Assembly: GCF_004119495.1 (NCBI RefSeq)
Contig: NZ_NRQU01000034.1
Location: 1 to 48,285, forward strand
Length of the DNA: 48,285 nucleotides
DNA from: Flavobacterium sp. YO12
GTDB taxonomy: Bacteria > Bacteroidota > Bacteroidia > Flavobacteriales > Flavobacteriaceae
Reading direction: 5' to 3'
Shown here in pieces: positions 1 to 7,319 of the stretch (position 1 is the first letter of the stretch; each line of letters opens with the position of its first letter). Below the pieces are notes generated by a model. The model was not told the DNA's origin and ran no database searches. It worked only from the letters and a program-made list of their open reading frames with translations. The position numbers and the translations under genes were made by a program.

Positions 1-774
1 TTTATCAAATCATTTACCATTTCTTAAAGTCAAACAAAATCAAAAACAATAATACTGCAAAAGAAGAGAGTAAAATTCTGTTCTTACAGATATTTTCAAA
101 ATACATCTTATTTAATTTATGTATTTCAGAAGCTTCTAATTCAAATTTTAAAGATAAATTAAAACTATTCATATTATGTGGTACTTTGATGATATTTGTT
201 TAAATACAAAAATATCTCATTACCAATGACTCCAACTCCTTATAAAGATATAAAACTATCAAAATAGGACTTTACTTCAATCTAGCAGAATCAAATAAAA
301 TTCAGAAAAACCACAAATTCCTCTCATAAATATCTCTCTGCCGGGAACATATTGGAACAGAATTTTAAGACAGCCCGCTGCACCCAAGATGGCTTAGAAA
401 ATACCTAGAAAGAAACCGATGAAAAATGGCTGCATTTCAAAGTAGAAATAGACCTCTTTAACCGCTAAATGATCGACTAATCACTAAAAACTCTCCAAGC
501 AGAAGAAACTAGTAATCAAGCTTTTAAAACGTAATTATTAACCATCTTTTAAAAAACTGCATCTGGTAATAATCCTTTAACTATTCCTCTACTATCAACA
601 GAAGCTGGTGTCATATCAAGACTAAAATAAACCATACTTCCAGATACAACAAAACTTAAAACTAAACCAATATAAATAATGGTCTATTTCGAGCTGGTAA
701 ACATTCTTTAAAACAAATAGAATTTATTAATTTAGTTTACAAATCAAACAAGCATATTCCTAATAATCAGACTT
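1..774. other. Gene-poor region upstream of the transposase gene
   Basis: No intact gene is visible. The stretch is very AT-rich with stops in all frames. It holds a decayed IS3 transposase fragment at 419-532, listed separately. On the minus strand at 549-683 a stop-free run of 44 codons reads as a hydrophobic segment followed by a short soluble tail. It could be the end of a lost membrane-protein gene, but no family is recognisable. No terminal inverted repeat for the downstream transposase gene was found here. Confidence 0.5.
419..532 (+). pseudogene. IS3-family OrfB (DDE integrase) remnant
   Basis: Reading the plus strand across two in-frame stops gives the sequence that follows the first catalytic Asp in IS3 OrfB: a D-L-F-N-R stretch, then M-I-D, then S-L-K-T-L-Q-A-E-E-T-S. 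It corresponds to the usual IDLFNRKVIGWSLS...AEET segment. Only about 38 codons survive and the flanks are unrecognisable. This is an old, non-functional copy, distinct from the intact transposase gene at 775. Confidence 0.6.
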
Positions 775-1956
775 ATGACAGGGAAATACAAAAAATATGA
801 CCGTATTTTCAAGGAGAATGCTGTTAAGCTAAGTTATGAAAAAAGAACTTTAAAAGAATTTGCTGACGAACTTGGGATCTTGCCGTGTCTGCTGACAAGA
901 TGGCGAAAAGAATATCAAAAATTTGGAGAAGGAAGTTTTCAAGGTACAGGTTATGAAAGAGTTCATCCTGAACAGAAACTAGTTTTTGAACTTGAAAAAA
1001 AATCGAAAGAAGCGGAACTTAGATATGAAATTTTAAAAAATGCATTCCCATATCTTTATAAAGGTAAACTTGTAATTTATAAGTTCATTAAAGACAATGA
1101 ACACAAATACTCGATATTGAAAATGTGTGACGTTTTAGAAGTAGGTTATGGTAGATATCACAGGTGGGAAAAAGATGGCGTTTCAGAAAAACAACAACAG
1201 ATCGCTTTATTAAAAAATGATATTATAACAATATTTTTTAAATTTAATAAATATTACGGAAAAAGTAAAATTACACAAGAACTTAACAACCGAGGATATA
1301 AAATATCTAAAACGCAAGTTGCTTTCTATATGGACCGTTTAGGATTGCGTAAAGTTGTGAAAAGAAAATTTAAAGTTACAACTGATTCCAATCATACTTA
1401 TTATACAGCTCCAAATGTTTTAAATAGAAAGTTTGTAGTTAATGCCCCTTCTAAAGTATGGGTATCTGACATAACGTACATTCAGACAAAAAAAGGTTTT
1501 TTATACCTTACCATAATCATGGACTTATACGACCGAAAAATAATCGGTTGGAGTCTAGGTACCAGGCTTTCCACTGATAGGACTACTTTAGCTGCGTGGG
1601 AAATGGCTGTAACAAATCGAAAAATTTCAAATGGATTACTATTCCATTCGGACAGAGGAGTTCAATACGCTAATAGAGTCTTTACCGCTAAACTAGACTC
1701 CTGTAAATGTATAAGAAGTATGAGCCGTAAAGGAGATCATTTGGACAATTCCGTGTCTGAAAGCTTTTTCAGTTCTTTTAAAAGAGAACTAATCGATCGC
1801 AAAGGCAAGCTGCTCACCCAAAAAATGATGAGAGAAGAAATATTTGAATTTATCGAAAACTGGTATAATAAAAAAAGGAGACACTCAGCATTAAACTATA
1901 AAACTATAGAGGAATATAATGCAGCAAGCAATCAAAATCATAGCGATAATTTTTAA
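775..1956 (+). CDS. IS3-family transposase, single-ORF OrfAB type
   Basis: This 393-residue protein carries in one frame both parts that most IS3 elements split between orfA and orfB. Residues 1-60 form a helix-turn-helix of the OrfA type, 65-95 a short coiled-coil-like segment, about 140-195 the HTH_21 region, and 220-385 the RNase H-like integrase core. The catalytic triad is visible as D232 (VSDITY), D293 (HSDRG) and E329 (VSESF), with 60 and 35 residues between them, the classical DD(35)E spacing. It ends with the usual YNKKRRHSALNYKT motif. All catalytic residues are present, so it could be active. However, I see no clear terminal inverted repeats or target duplication, so the element's borders are undefined. 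A half-length relative follows 14 bp downstream. Confidence 0.85.
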   Translation: MTGKYKKYDRIFKENAVKLSYEKRTLKEFADELGILPCLLTRWRKEYQKFGEGSFQGTGYERVHPEQKLVFELEKKSKEAELRYEILKNAFPYLYKGKLVIYKFIKDNEHKYSILKMCDVLEVGYGRYHRWEKDGVSEKQQQIALLKNDIITIFFKFNKYYGKSKITQELNNRGYKISKTQVAFYMDRLGLRKVVKRKFKVTTDSNHTYYTAPNVLNRKFVVNAPSKVWVSDITYIQTKKGFLYLTIIMDLYDRKIIGWSLGTRLSTDRTTLAAWEMAVTNRKISNGLLFHSDRGVQYANRVFTAKLDSCKCIRSMSRKGDHLDNSVSESFFSSFKRELIDRKGKLLTQKMMREEIFEFIENWYNKKRRHSALNYKTIEEYNAASNQNHSDNF

Positions 1957-1970
1957 AATTAATTCATGTC

Positions 1971-2567
1971 ATGAAAAGAAATAAACAAAAATATAATTTT
2001 GCTTTTAAAGAAAAAGCTGTTCTGCTGAGTTACGAAAGAAATTGTTTATCAGAACTAGAAAAAGAATTATGTCTTTTTCCTGGTGCATTGAGCCGATGGC
2101 GTAGAGAATATAAAAAATACGACAGTGAAGACGGTCAGCAAAATTTTTATTTAAAATCAAATATTGAAAGCCAAAAAATTAAAGAACTAGAAGGAAAAAT
2201 TCAAAAATCAGATTTAAAATTTGAAATTTTAAAAAATGCAGGAAAATACCTTTCTCAAGAAAAAACATTGATCTTTTATTTCATGTATACCTACGAAAAA
2301 AAATATTCTATTAAACTAATGTGTGAAACTTTGAACGTAAACACAAAAACTTACCGAGCATGGAAAAATAAATCATTTACAAAAACGCAAGAAAGAAAAA
2401 TCTTAATGCAGAAAGAAATAACCTCTATCTTCTTTGCGGCTAAACAGCGCTATGGACGCGAAAGGATTACAGCAGAGTTACGCAGCTTAGGATATGAAAT
2501 ATCCTATAGTACGGTAAATAAATACATGAAAGAATTAGGCCTATCGGACAAAGTAAAGAAAAATTAA
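1971..2567 (+). CDS. Half-length IS3 transposase-like protein (DNA-binding part only)
   Basis: This 198-residue protein aligns end to end with roughly the first 195 residues of the preceding transposase. Shared landmarks are the F-K-E-K/N-A-V helix-turn-helix start, the S/T-R-W-R-(R/K)-E-Y motif, the E-I-L-K-N-A coiled-coil segment, and the HTH_21 part ending Y-M-(K/D)-(E/R)-L-G-L. It stops before the integrase core, so it has no catalytic residues. It begins 14 bp after the upstream stop, probably in one transcript, and a strong hairpin follows at 2605. It has no internal stops. It may be a truncated second copy, or a retained DNA-binding protein that modulates transposition. The sequence does not decide. 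Confidence 0.7.
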   Translation: MKRNKQKYNFAFKEKAVLLSYERNCLSELEKELCLFPGALSRWRREYKKYDSEDGQQNFYLKSNIESQKIKELEGKIQKSDLKFEILKNAGKYLSQEKTLIFYFMYTYEKKYSIKLMCETLNVNTKTYRAWKNKSFTKTQERKILMQKEITSIFFAAKQRYGRERITAELRSLGYEISYSTVNKYMKELGLSDKVKKN

Positions 2568-2604
2568 AAATATTCTAAATCATCTTTTGTGAATATATAT
2601 TATG

Positions 2605-2643
2605 AAATCCAGTTGTGTCCAAATTGCAGACACAACTGGATTT
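2605..2643 (+). terminator. Strong hairpin, probable (bidirectional) terminator
   Basis: A perfect 15-bp stem, AAATCCAGTTGTGTC at 2605-2619 and its reverse complement at 2629-2643, encloses a 9-nt loop. The stem ends in A/T-rich arms on both sides, so it could end transcription of the transposase pair and also stop read-through from the glycosidase operon coming from the right. An IS end is an alternative explanation. Confidence 0.6.
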
Positions 2644-2956
2644 AAAATTTATTCTGAAAGATATTTTCCTTCATTTTTTTTGCTCAGTCGGTATTGAATG
2701 ATATTGTTTAAATATTGGCTATTGCGGCGCACTCAAAAGCTTCTACAGTTATCTGCTTAGTAAATCCCTAACACTCACTAATTGGATTAGCATAAAACAA
2801 CTTTACTTCTTTATTTTTCATTGGTATTATAGCTAAAAAAAATGGGATCAGCTTAATTTTCGTGACAGTATCACGACAATTTCTTTGTCAGTAAACTAAT
2901 CAGCAAACTGCATCATTCTCCGAACTGATAAATTACCAAAACTCACAAAAAAAGAT
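2644..2956. other. Intergenic stretch between IS genes and the glycosidase operon
   Basis: There is no gene. A small 6-bp hairpin (TCGTGA, loop CAGTA, TCACGA) lies at 2860-2876, next to an AT-rich sequence that resembles the end of a decayed insertion element. Nothing else is identifiable. Confidence 0.4.
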
Positions 2957-4465
2957 TTATTTAACCTTATTTTCATCATCAAAATACAATCCCATTTCTG
3001 CTAATGCAGGTTGCAATCTTGCTGATAAAATACGCAATCTAACTTTGGATGCTGTTACTGCAGGAAACTCCAGCAAACGTTTAAAACCAATAGTTGTTCC
3101 TTCTGTCGCTTTTTTCCATTCTTTGCCATCGTAATATTCAAATACAAAACTTTCAACTCGTTGTCCAATAGTGACATTTTCCTGAAGCAGCAGAACATTA
3201 AATTTTTGTTCTTTCTTCAAATCCAATTCAACTACATTATCATTTCCTTTCATCGAAAAAGAAATATGTGTTGCATCATTGCCATCCAGCAAAGGTTTTA
3301 TTTTTTTTACAGCGCCAATTCCCTTTGAGTCATTCAGAAGATTTGTTTTAAATATTTTATCCAATTTTGCCTTCCAGCTTTTTAAAACGGTGATGTCAAA
3401 ATCAGTAATCAAACCCCTTTTATCAGGCGGAATATTTAATAGAAGAACACCATTTCGTCCTACAGAATGAAAATAGATTTCTTTGAGATATTCTGCTGTT
3501 TTTACTTTTTGATCTTCGGCTTCATGATAAAACCAACCCGGACGAATCGACACATCCATTTCGGCAGGATACCATTTTAAGGCATCACCATCTCTCAATT
3601 GACTGCGGCCTCCTAAAACCTGTCCTCTGTTATTTCCGGATGGTGGCTCATCAGCCTTGGTTTGTGAACCTTCATTATATTTTTTGTTTTTCCCAACAGG
3701 CACTACACTCCATTCTTGTTCACGACCGTGTCCTGTTTCTGTTCCTACCCAACGTACATCTGGGCCTGAAACAGCAATAACTGCTTGAGGCTGCAACTTT
3801 CGAATATGTGCATACCATCTTTCAAAATCATACACTTGTTTTTTTCCATTAGGACCTTCTCCATTTGCTCCATCGAACCAAACCTCATCAACTTTTCCAT
3901 ATTGAGTCAGCAATTCTGTTAATTGTTCGATAAAAAAATCATTGTATTCAGGTGTTCCGTAAGAAGCATTATTCCTGTCCCAAGGCGATAAATAAATCCC
4001 AAAACCAACTCCTAGCTCTTTGCAAGCATCGGCTACTTCTTTTACAACATCACCTTTACCATCTTTCCAAGGACTGTTTTTTACAGAGTATTCTGTTGTT
4101 TTAGTGGGCCATAAACAAAAACCATCGTGATGTTTTGCAGTAAGAATAACTTGTTTTATTCCGGCATCTTTGCAGGTTTTCACCCATTGTCTTGCATCCA
4201 AAGCTGCTGGATTGAATAATTTAGGATCATCTTTTCCCTCTCCCCATTCTCTTCCTGTAAAAGTGTTCATTCCAAAGTGAATAAAACCTGTTATTTCTAA
4301 TCGCTGCCATCGCAGTTGCTGTACCGAGGGAGTAATTGTTGCGGCAATGTTAACCACTTCTTCATCTGACATGGATTTGTCGATACGTACAAAATTTTTA
4401 CTTTGCGAAAAACATGCTGGCGTAAGCATGATTACGAAAAGCATTAACTGAATTCTCTTTTTCAT
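2957..4465 (-). CDS. GH29 alpha-L-fucosidase
   Basis: Exo-enzyme removing alpha-linked L-fucose from glycan ends. I chose the ATG at 4465 (502 residues) because it starts a signal peptide (MKKRIQLMLFVIMLTPACFSQ). The longer frame, opening at 4579, would run into the upstream GH18 gene. The (beta/alpha)8 core shows the HFGMNTF start, HHDG at residues 112-115, and VDEVWFDG, whose Asp at about 198 is the GH29 nucleophile. The core ends near the GRNGVLLLNIPP motif. A beta-sandwich domain like the discoidin (F5/8C) fold follows, about residues 370-500. The domain order recalls GH29 subfamily B (alpha-1,3/1,4-fucosidases on Lewis-type structures), but that assignment is tentative. It is the last gene of the GH16-GH20-GH2-GH18-GH29 operon, 19 bp after GH18. 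Probable location is the periplasm. A lipoprotein anchor at the Cys is possible, but the lipobox is poor. Confidence 0.88.
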   Translation of the reverse strand: MKKRIQLMLFVIMLTPACFSQSKNFVRIDKSMSDEEVVNIAATITPSVQQLRWQRLEITGFIHFGMNTFTGREWGEGKDDPKLFNPAALDARQWVKTCKDAGIKQVILTAKHHDGFCLWPTKTTEYSVKNSPWKDGKGDVVKEVADACKELGVGFGIYLSPWDRNNASYGTPEYNDFFIEQLTELLTQYGKVDEVWFDGANGEGPNGKKQVYDFERWYAHIRKLQPQAVIAVSGPDVRWVGTETGHGREQEWSVVPVGKNKKYNEGSQTKADEPPSGNNRGQVLGGRSQLRDGDALKWYPAEMDVSIRPGWFYHEAEDQKVKTAEYLKEIYFHSVGRNGVLLLNIPPDKRGLITDFDITVLKSWKAKLDKIFKTNLLNDSKGIGAVKKIKPLLDGNDATHISFSMKGNDNVVELDLKKEQKFNVLLLQENVTIGQRVESFVFEYYDGKEWKKATEGTTIGFKRLLEFPAVTASKVRLRILSARLQPALAEMGLYFDDENKVK

Positions 4466-4484
4466 TTTATAATTGATAAAGTAT

Positions 4485-7085
4485 TTAATTTTTGATAAGC
4501 TTAGTAGTTTTCGAATTTCCTTTTTCGTCAATATATTTAACAATATAAATACCTGATTTAAAGTTGCTGCTGTTGACACTGATCTCTTTTTGATCGTTTA
4601 AGGATTGTGTAAATAATTGCTGTCCAGTCAAATTATAGATTTTTATGAATCCCTTTTGTTCAGCTGGCAACACGACTGTAAAAATATTTTGGGCGGGATT
4701 TGGATATACTGAAAAAACAGAAACTACATAATTAGCATTAATTTCCAAGGTTTCGTTATTGGCTTTTCTACTGGTTAAACTTCCGCCTGCAACCGTCAAT
4801 TCCAGATTAGCATTCATAACTGTATTTAATGCTCGCAAAAGCGAAAGTTGGTTGAGATAATCTACATCTGTTGCGGTATCCCAATACATAACTCCGGCTA
4901 ACGCCATATCCCGAACATATTTCGTTTTTTTTATGATGGTTTGCTGTCCGTTAAACGTGATATCTTTTGAGGTAGGCGCATTCATTAATGCATTATCCAA
5001 TGATGGATCCAGCGACGGATATTGCGCTACTATCGCTCTATAACTTACGGTAGCTTTTGTATTATCTGTAGTAGCTCCATAAAATGGCATTCCCATAATT
5101 AGTTTTTGAGCAGGATATCCGTAATTAAGCATAGCGGTAACATTGTTTACAAACTCTGTATAAGGAAATCGTTCCGGACTTGGCCCATAAGATTGTATTG
5201 ATACATAATCAAGGACAGAAATTGCTGCCGGACTTATTTTATAATACAACGGATGCAGCGTCACGCTAAAATTTGAAGTTGAAGATAATGCAGTATTTAG
5301 GGCCAAAATTGCAGCACTATAATCCGTCCATTCCTGAGTTGTTAAACACCATTCGAAATCTAAATCTACTCCATCAAAGCCATAGGTTTCAACAATATTT
5401 TTTACATTATTGGCAAAGTTTGTTCTGGCTGTAGGTGTTGCAATCATCGTTTTCCAATCGCCTCCACTAATTCCTAAACGGATTTCAGCTCCATTATAAC
5501 TGGACAATGTCTGTTTTAATCCATCTAATACACCTAACCAGGTTCTTGAATCTTTTCCGGGTTGAGATACATCGTCATATTTCCAGTGTGCGCAAGTTTT
5601 GGTTTCATTCCAGGAATCGACCACTATTTCGTTATTCTTGATTGTATTGATTTCACTACTGCTTAAACTCAATAAATTAAGGCTGGTTTCGTCTAATTTT
5701 CCATCAAAGTTAACGCCTAACTCAAAATTTGATCTACTAAAAGGTCCGGTTGTAGCGAGTAATCCGTCGCCGTTTTTATAAGAAACGGGTACAGAAATCC
5801 CATCAACATATATTTTAACTTGTTGATTGGCTCCGGCGGTTCCTGCATAAGTTACGGCAACGTGATGCCATCCGCCTGTGGCAATTCCAGAATTATTGGC
5901 CGTAACATAATTATCTGCTCCATTAGAAAGATGAAAAATCAATTGATTTGTCGCGGCTGTTCCTAATTGTAAATCAATATTTTTGGTTGCAGATTCGTAC
6001 TTCCTAAAAATACTGCTGTTTTCAATCCATTGATCAATATAAACCCATGTAGCAAAAGAAAATGCGCCAAGTCCCGCTGTCGATTTATTAAGCAAATCAC
6101 CTCCGCAATTCATGGAAGCTCCGGAACCTGAAAAATCCATCACACCATTTCTTGAAGCAAAACTGGCAAGATAAGTTGCGTTTGTCAAAACACCATTATT
6201 TACAGGATATTCAAAAAATAAATCACCATTTGCATAAGGATTTGCTGCCAGATATATTAAATCATTATTGTTCCGAACATACTCTTCACTGACTTGTCCG
6301 CTTTCGTAAAAATTAGATCTTATATAACCACTTACAATCTTATATTTAAAAACATTATTGTCTGTTACGGGTACTAAAGACGCACCTGTAAGTGTACCTT
6401 GATAAAGATTTTTAGTATCAGCAATTGATGTGCTGCTTTTATCCATTTTCCAGTACGAAATTAGATTAGCGTATAAAGGATGGTATTTATTAATGGTGTT
6501 CTTCATGTCAATATCTGCAGCCGTAATAGCATAATTCCAAATTTTGACTTCATCGATACGGCCATCAAAACTTTTCCCTAGTTCAAAAGCTCCTGTTGAG
6601 GCAGATGTCGTTGTGGGAAGTGTGCCGTTTCCTGAAGAATATGTAATACCAGATGTAACCTGAGTTCCATTGATATAAACACGAATCATATTGTATGCAG
6701 ACTTCGTACCATCATAAGCCATAACGATATGATTCCATTGTCCAACTGCAATGGCCGAATTATCTACTTGCGCATAACTATTGCCATTGTTGGCAACATG
6801 AAAATATAATCTTTTTGTTGAAAGCTGTCCTAACTGAATGTCGATTCTATTTTGAGCAGGAAGTGTCGCAGCAGTTTTGCTAAAAACATAACTATTTACA
6901 TTCCAAGCATTAATATAAACCCAAGCTTCAAAAGAAAACTGGTTCACTCCATTTAATTCATTAATATTCCCAAAAGAAGCGTAACTACTTGTCGTGCCCG
7001 AAAAGATGATGCTCTGGTTGATGGTCTGACTTTTCATTACCTGGTTAATGGTAAATAAAAAAGCAATAAGTAATACTTTTTTCAT
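4485..7085 (-). CDS. Secreted GH18 glycosidase with two LamG domains and T9SS sorting domain
   Basis: 866 residues with a signal peptide (1 to about 19). Two LamG/concanavalin-like modules follow, at about 25-195 and 315-475. The GH18 barrel spans about 490-755, and a type A T9SS C-terminal sorting domain spans about 790-866 (YPNP start, GxYxVK, final TTKLIKN). The GH18 active site DGVDLDFE is intact at 571-578 with E578 as the acid. QSYG at 631-634 and MYWD at 733-736 fit the conserved sugar-binding strands. GH18 covers chitinases and endo-beta-N-acetylglucosaminidases. In this operon, with GH16, GH20, GH2, GH29 and a sulfatase, release of N-glycans or cleavage inside GlcNAc-containing chains is the better guess, but this is inference. 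It is the only enzyme of the locus with a T9SS signal, so it should act outside the cell. Confidence 0.85.
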   Translation of the reverse strand: MKKVLLIAFLFTINQVMKSQTINQSIIFSGTTSSYASFGNINELNGVNQFSFEAWVYINAWNVNSYVFSKTAATLPAQNRIDIQLGQLSTKRLYFHVANNGNSYAQVDNSAIAVGQWNHIVMAYDGTKSAYNMIRVYINGTQVTSGITYSSGNGTLPTTTSASTGAFELGKSFDGRIDEVKIWNYAITAADIDMKNTINKYHPLYANLISYWKMDKSSTSIADTKNLYQGTLTGASLVPVTDNNVFKYKIVSGYIRSNFYESGQVSEEYVRNNNDLIYLAANPYANGDLFFEYPVNNGVLTNATYLASFASRNGVMDFSGSGASMNCGGDLLNKSTAGLGAFSFATWVYIDQWIENSSIFRKYESATKNIDLQLGTAATNQLIFHLSNGADNYVTANNSGIATGGWHHVAVTYAGTAGANQQVKIYVDGISVPVSYKNGDGLLATTGPFSRSNFELGVNFDGKLDETSLNLLSLSSSEINTIKNNEIVVDSWNETKTCAHWKYDDVSQPGKDSRTWLGVLDGLKQTLSSYNGAEIRLGISGGDWKTMIATPTARTNFANNVKNIVETYGFDGVDLDFEWCLTTQEWTDYSAAILALNTALSSTSNFSVTLHPLYYKISPAAISVLDYVSIQSYGPSPERFPYTEFVNNVTAMLNYGYPAQKLIMGMPFYGATTDNTKATVSYRAIVAQYPSLDPSLDNALMNAPTSKDITFNGQQTIIKKTKYVRDMALAGVMYWDTATDVDYLNQLSLLRALNTVMNANLELTVAGGSLTSRKANNETLEINANYVVSVFSVYPNPAQNIFTVVLPAEQKGFIKIYNLTGQQLFTQSLNDQKEISVNSSNFKSGIYIVKYIDEKGNSKTTKLIKN

Positions 7086-7152
7086 AATAAACGGTTGTTT
7101 TTGGTTAATTTTTGGTCAATCTATAAGCAATCTTTTTTAATGGTTTTATTAA

Positions 7153-7281
7153 AGAAAGAGTCATTTTATTTGGCAAACAAAAGACATAGAATATCCTTGT
7201 CACTACAACAGAAAGTGTGTTGTAGTAATTTGAAAATCCATTAATGTTCTATTGATTTTTTAAGGTAAAACGACTCTTTCT
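7153..7281. repeat. 129-bp nested inverted-repeat element between GH18 and GH2
   Basis: Outer arms at 7153-7168 and 7266-7281 match at 15 of 16 positions as an inverted repeat (AGAAAGAGTCATTTTA against AGAAAGAGTCGTTTTA). Between them a second perfect 9-bp stem (ACTACAACA / TGTTGTAGT) lies at 7202-7210 and 7218-7226. It fills most of the 234-bp gap between two genes of one operon whose other gaps are 19-58 bp. It could be a MITE-like insertion or an RNA structure that uncouples expression of GH2 from GH18. Confidence 0.6.
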
Positions 7282-7319
7282 CTACTGCTGTCTTTTAATT
7301 TAAACAAAGCTTTAAGCTT

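Noticed and set aside
687..806. Short plus-strand frame running into the transposase start
   Set aside because: About 36 codons without homology, overlapping the transposase start in another frame. Judged a chance frame.
4466..4579. N-terminal extension of the GH29 gene up to 4579
   Set aside because: The extension would overlap the end of the GH18 gene and precede an obvious signal peptide. The ATG at 4465 is the natural start.
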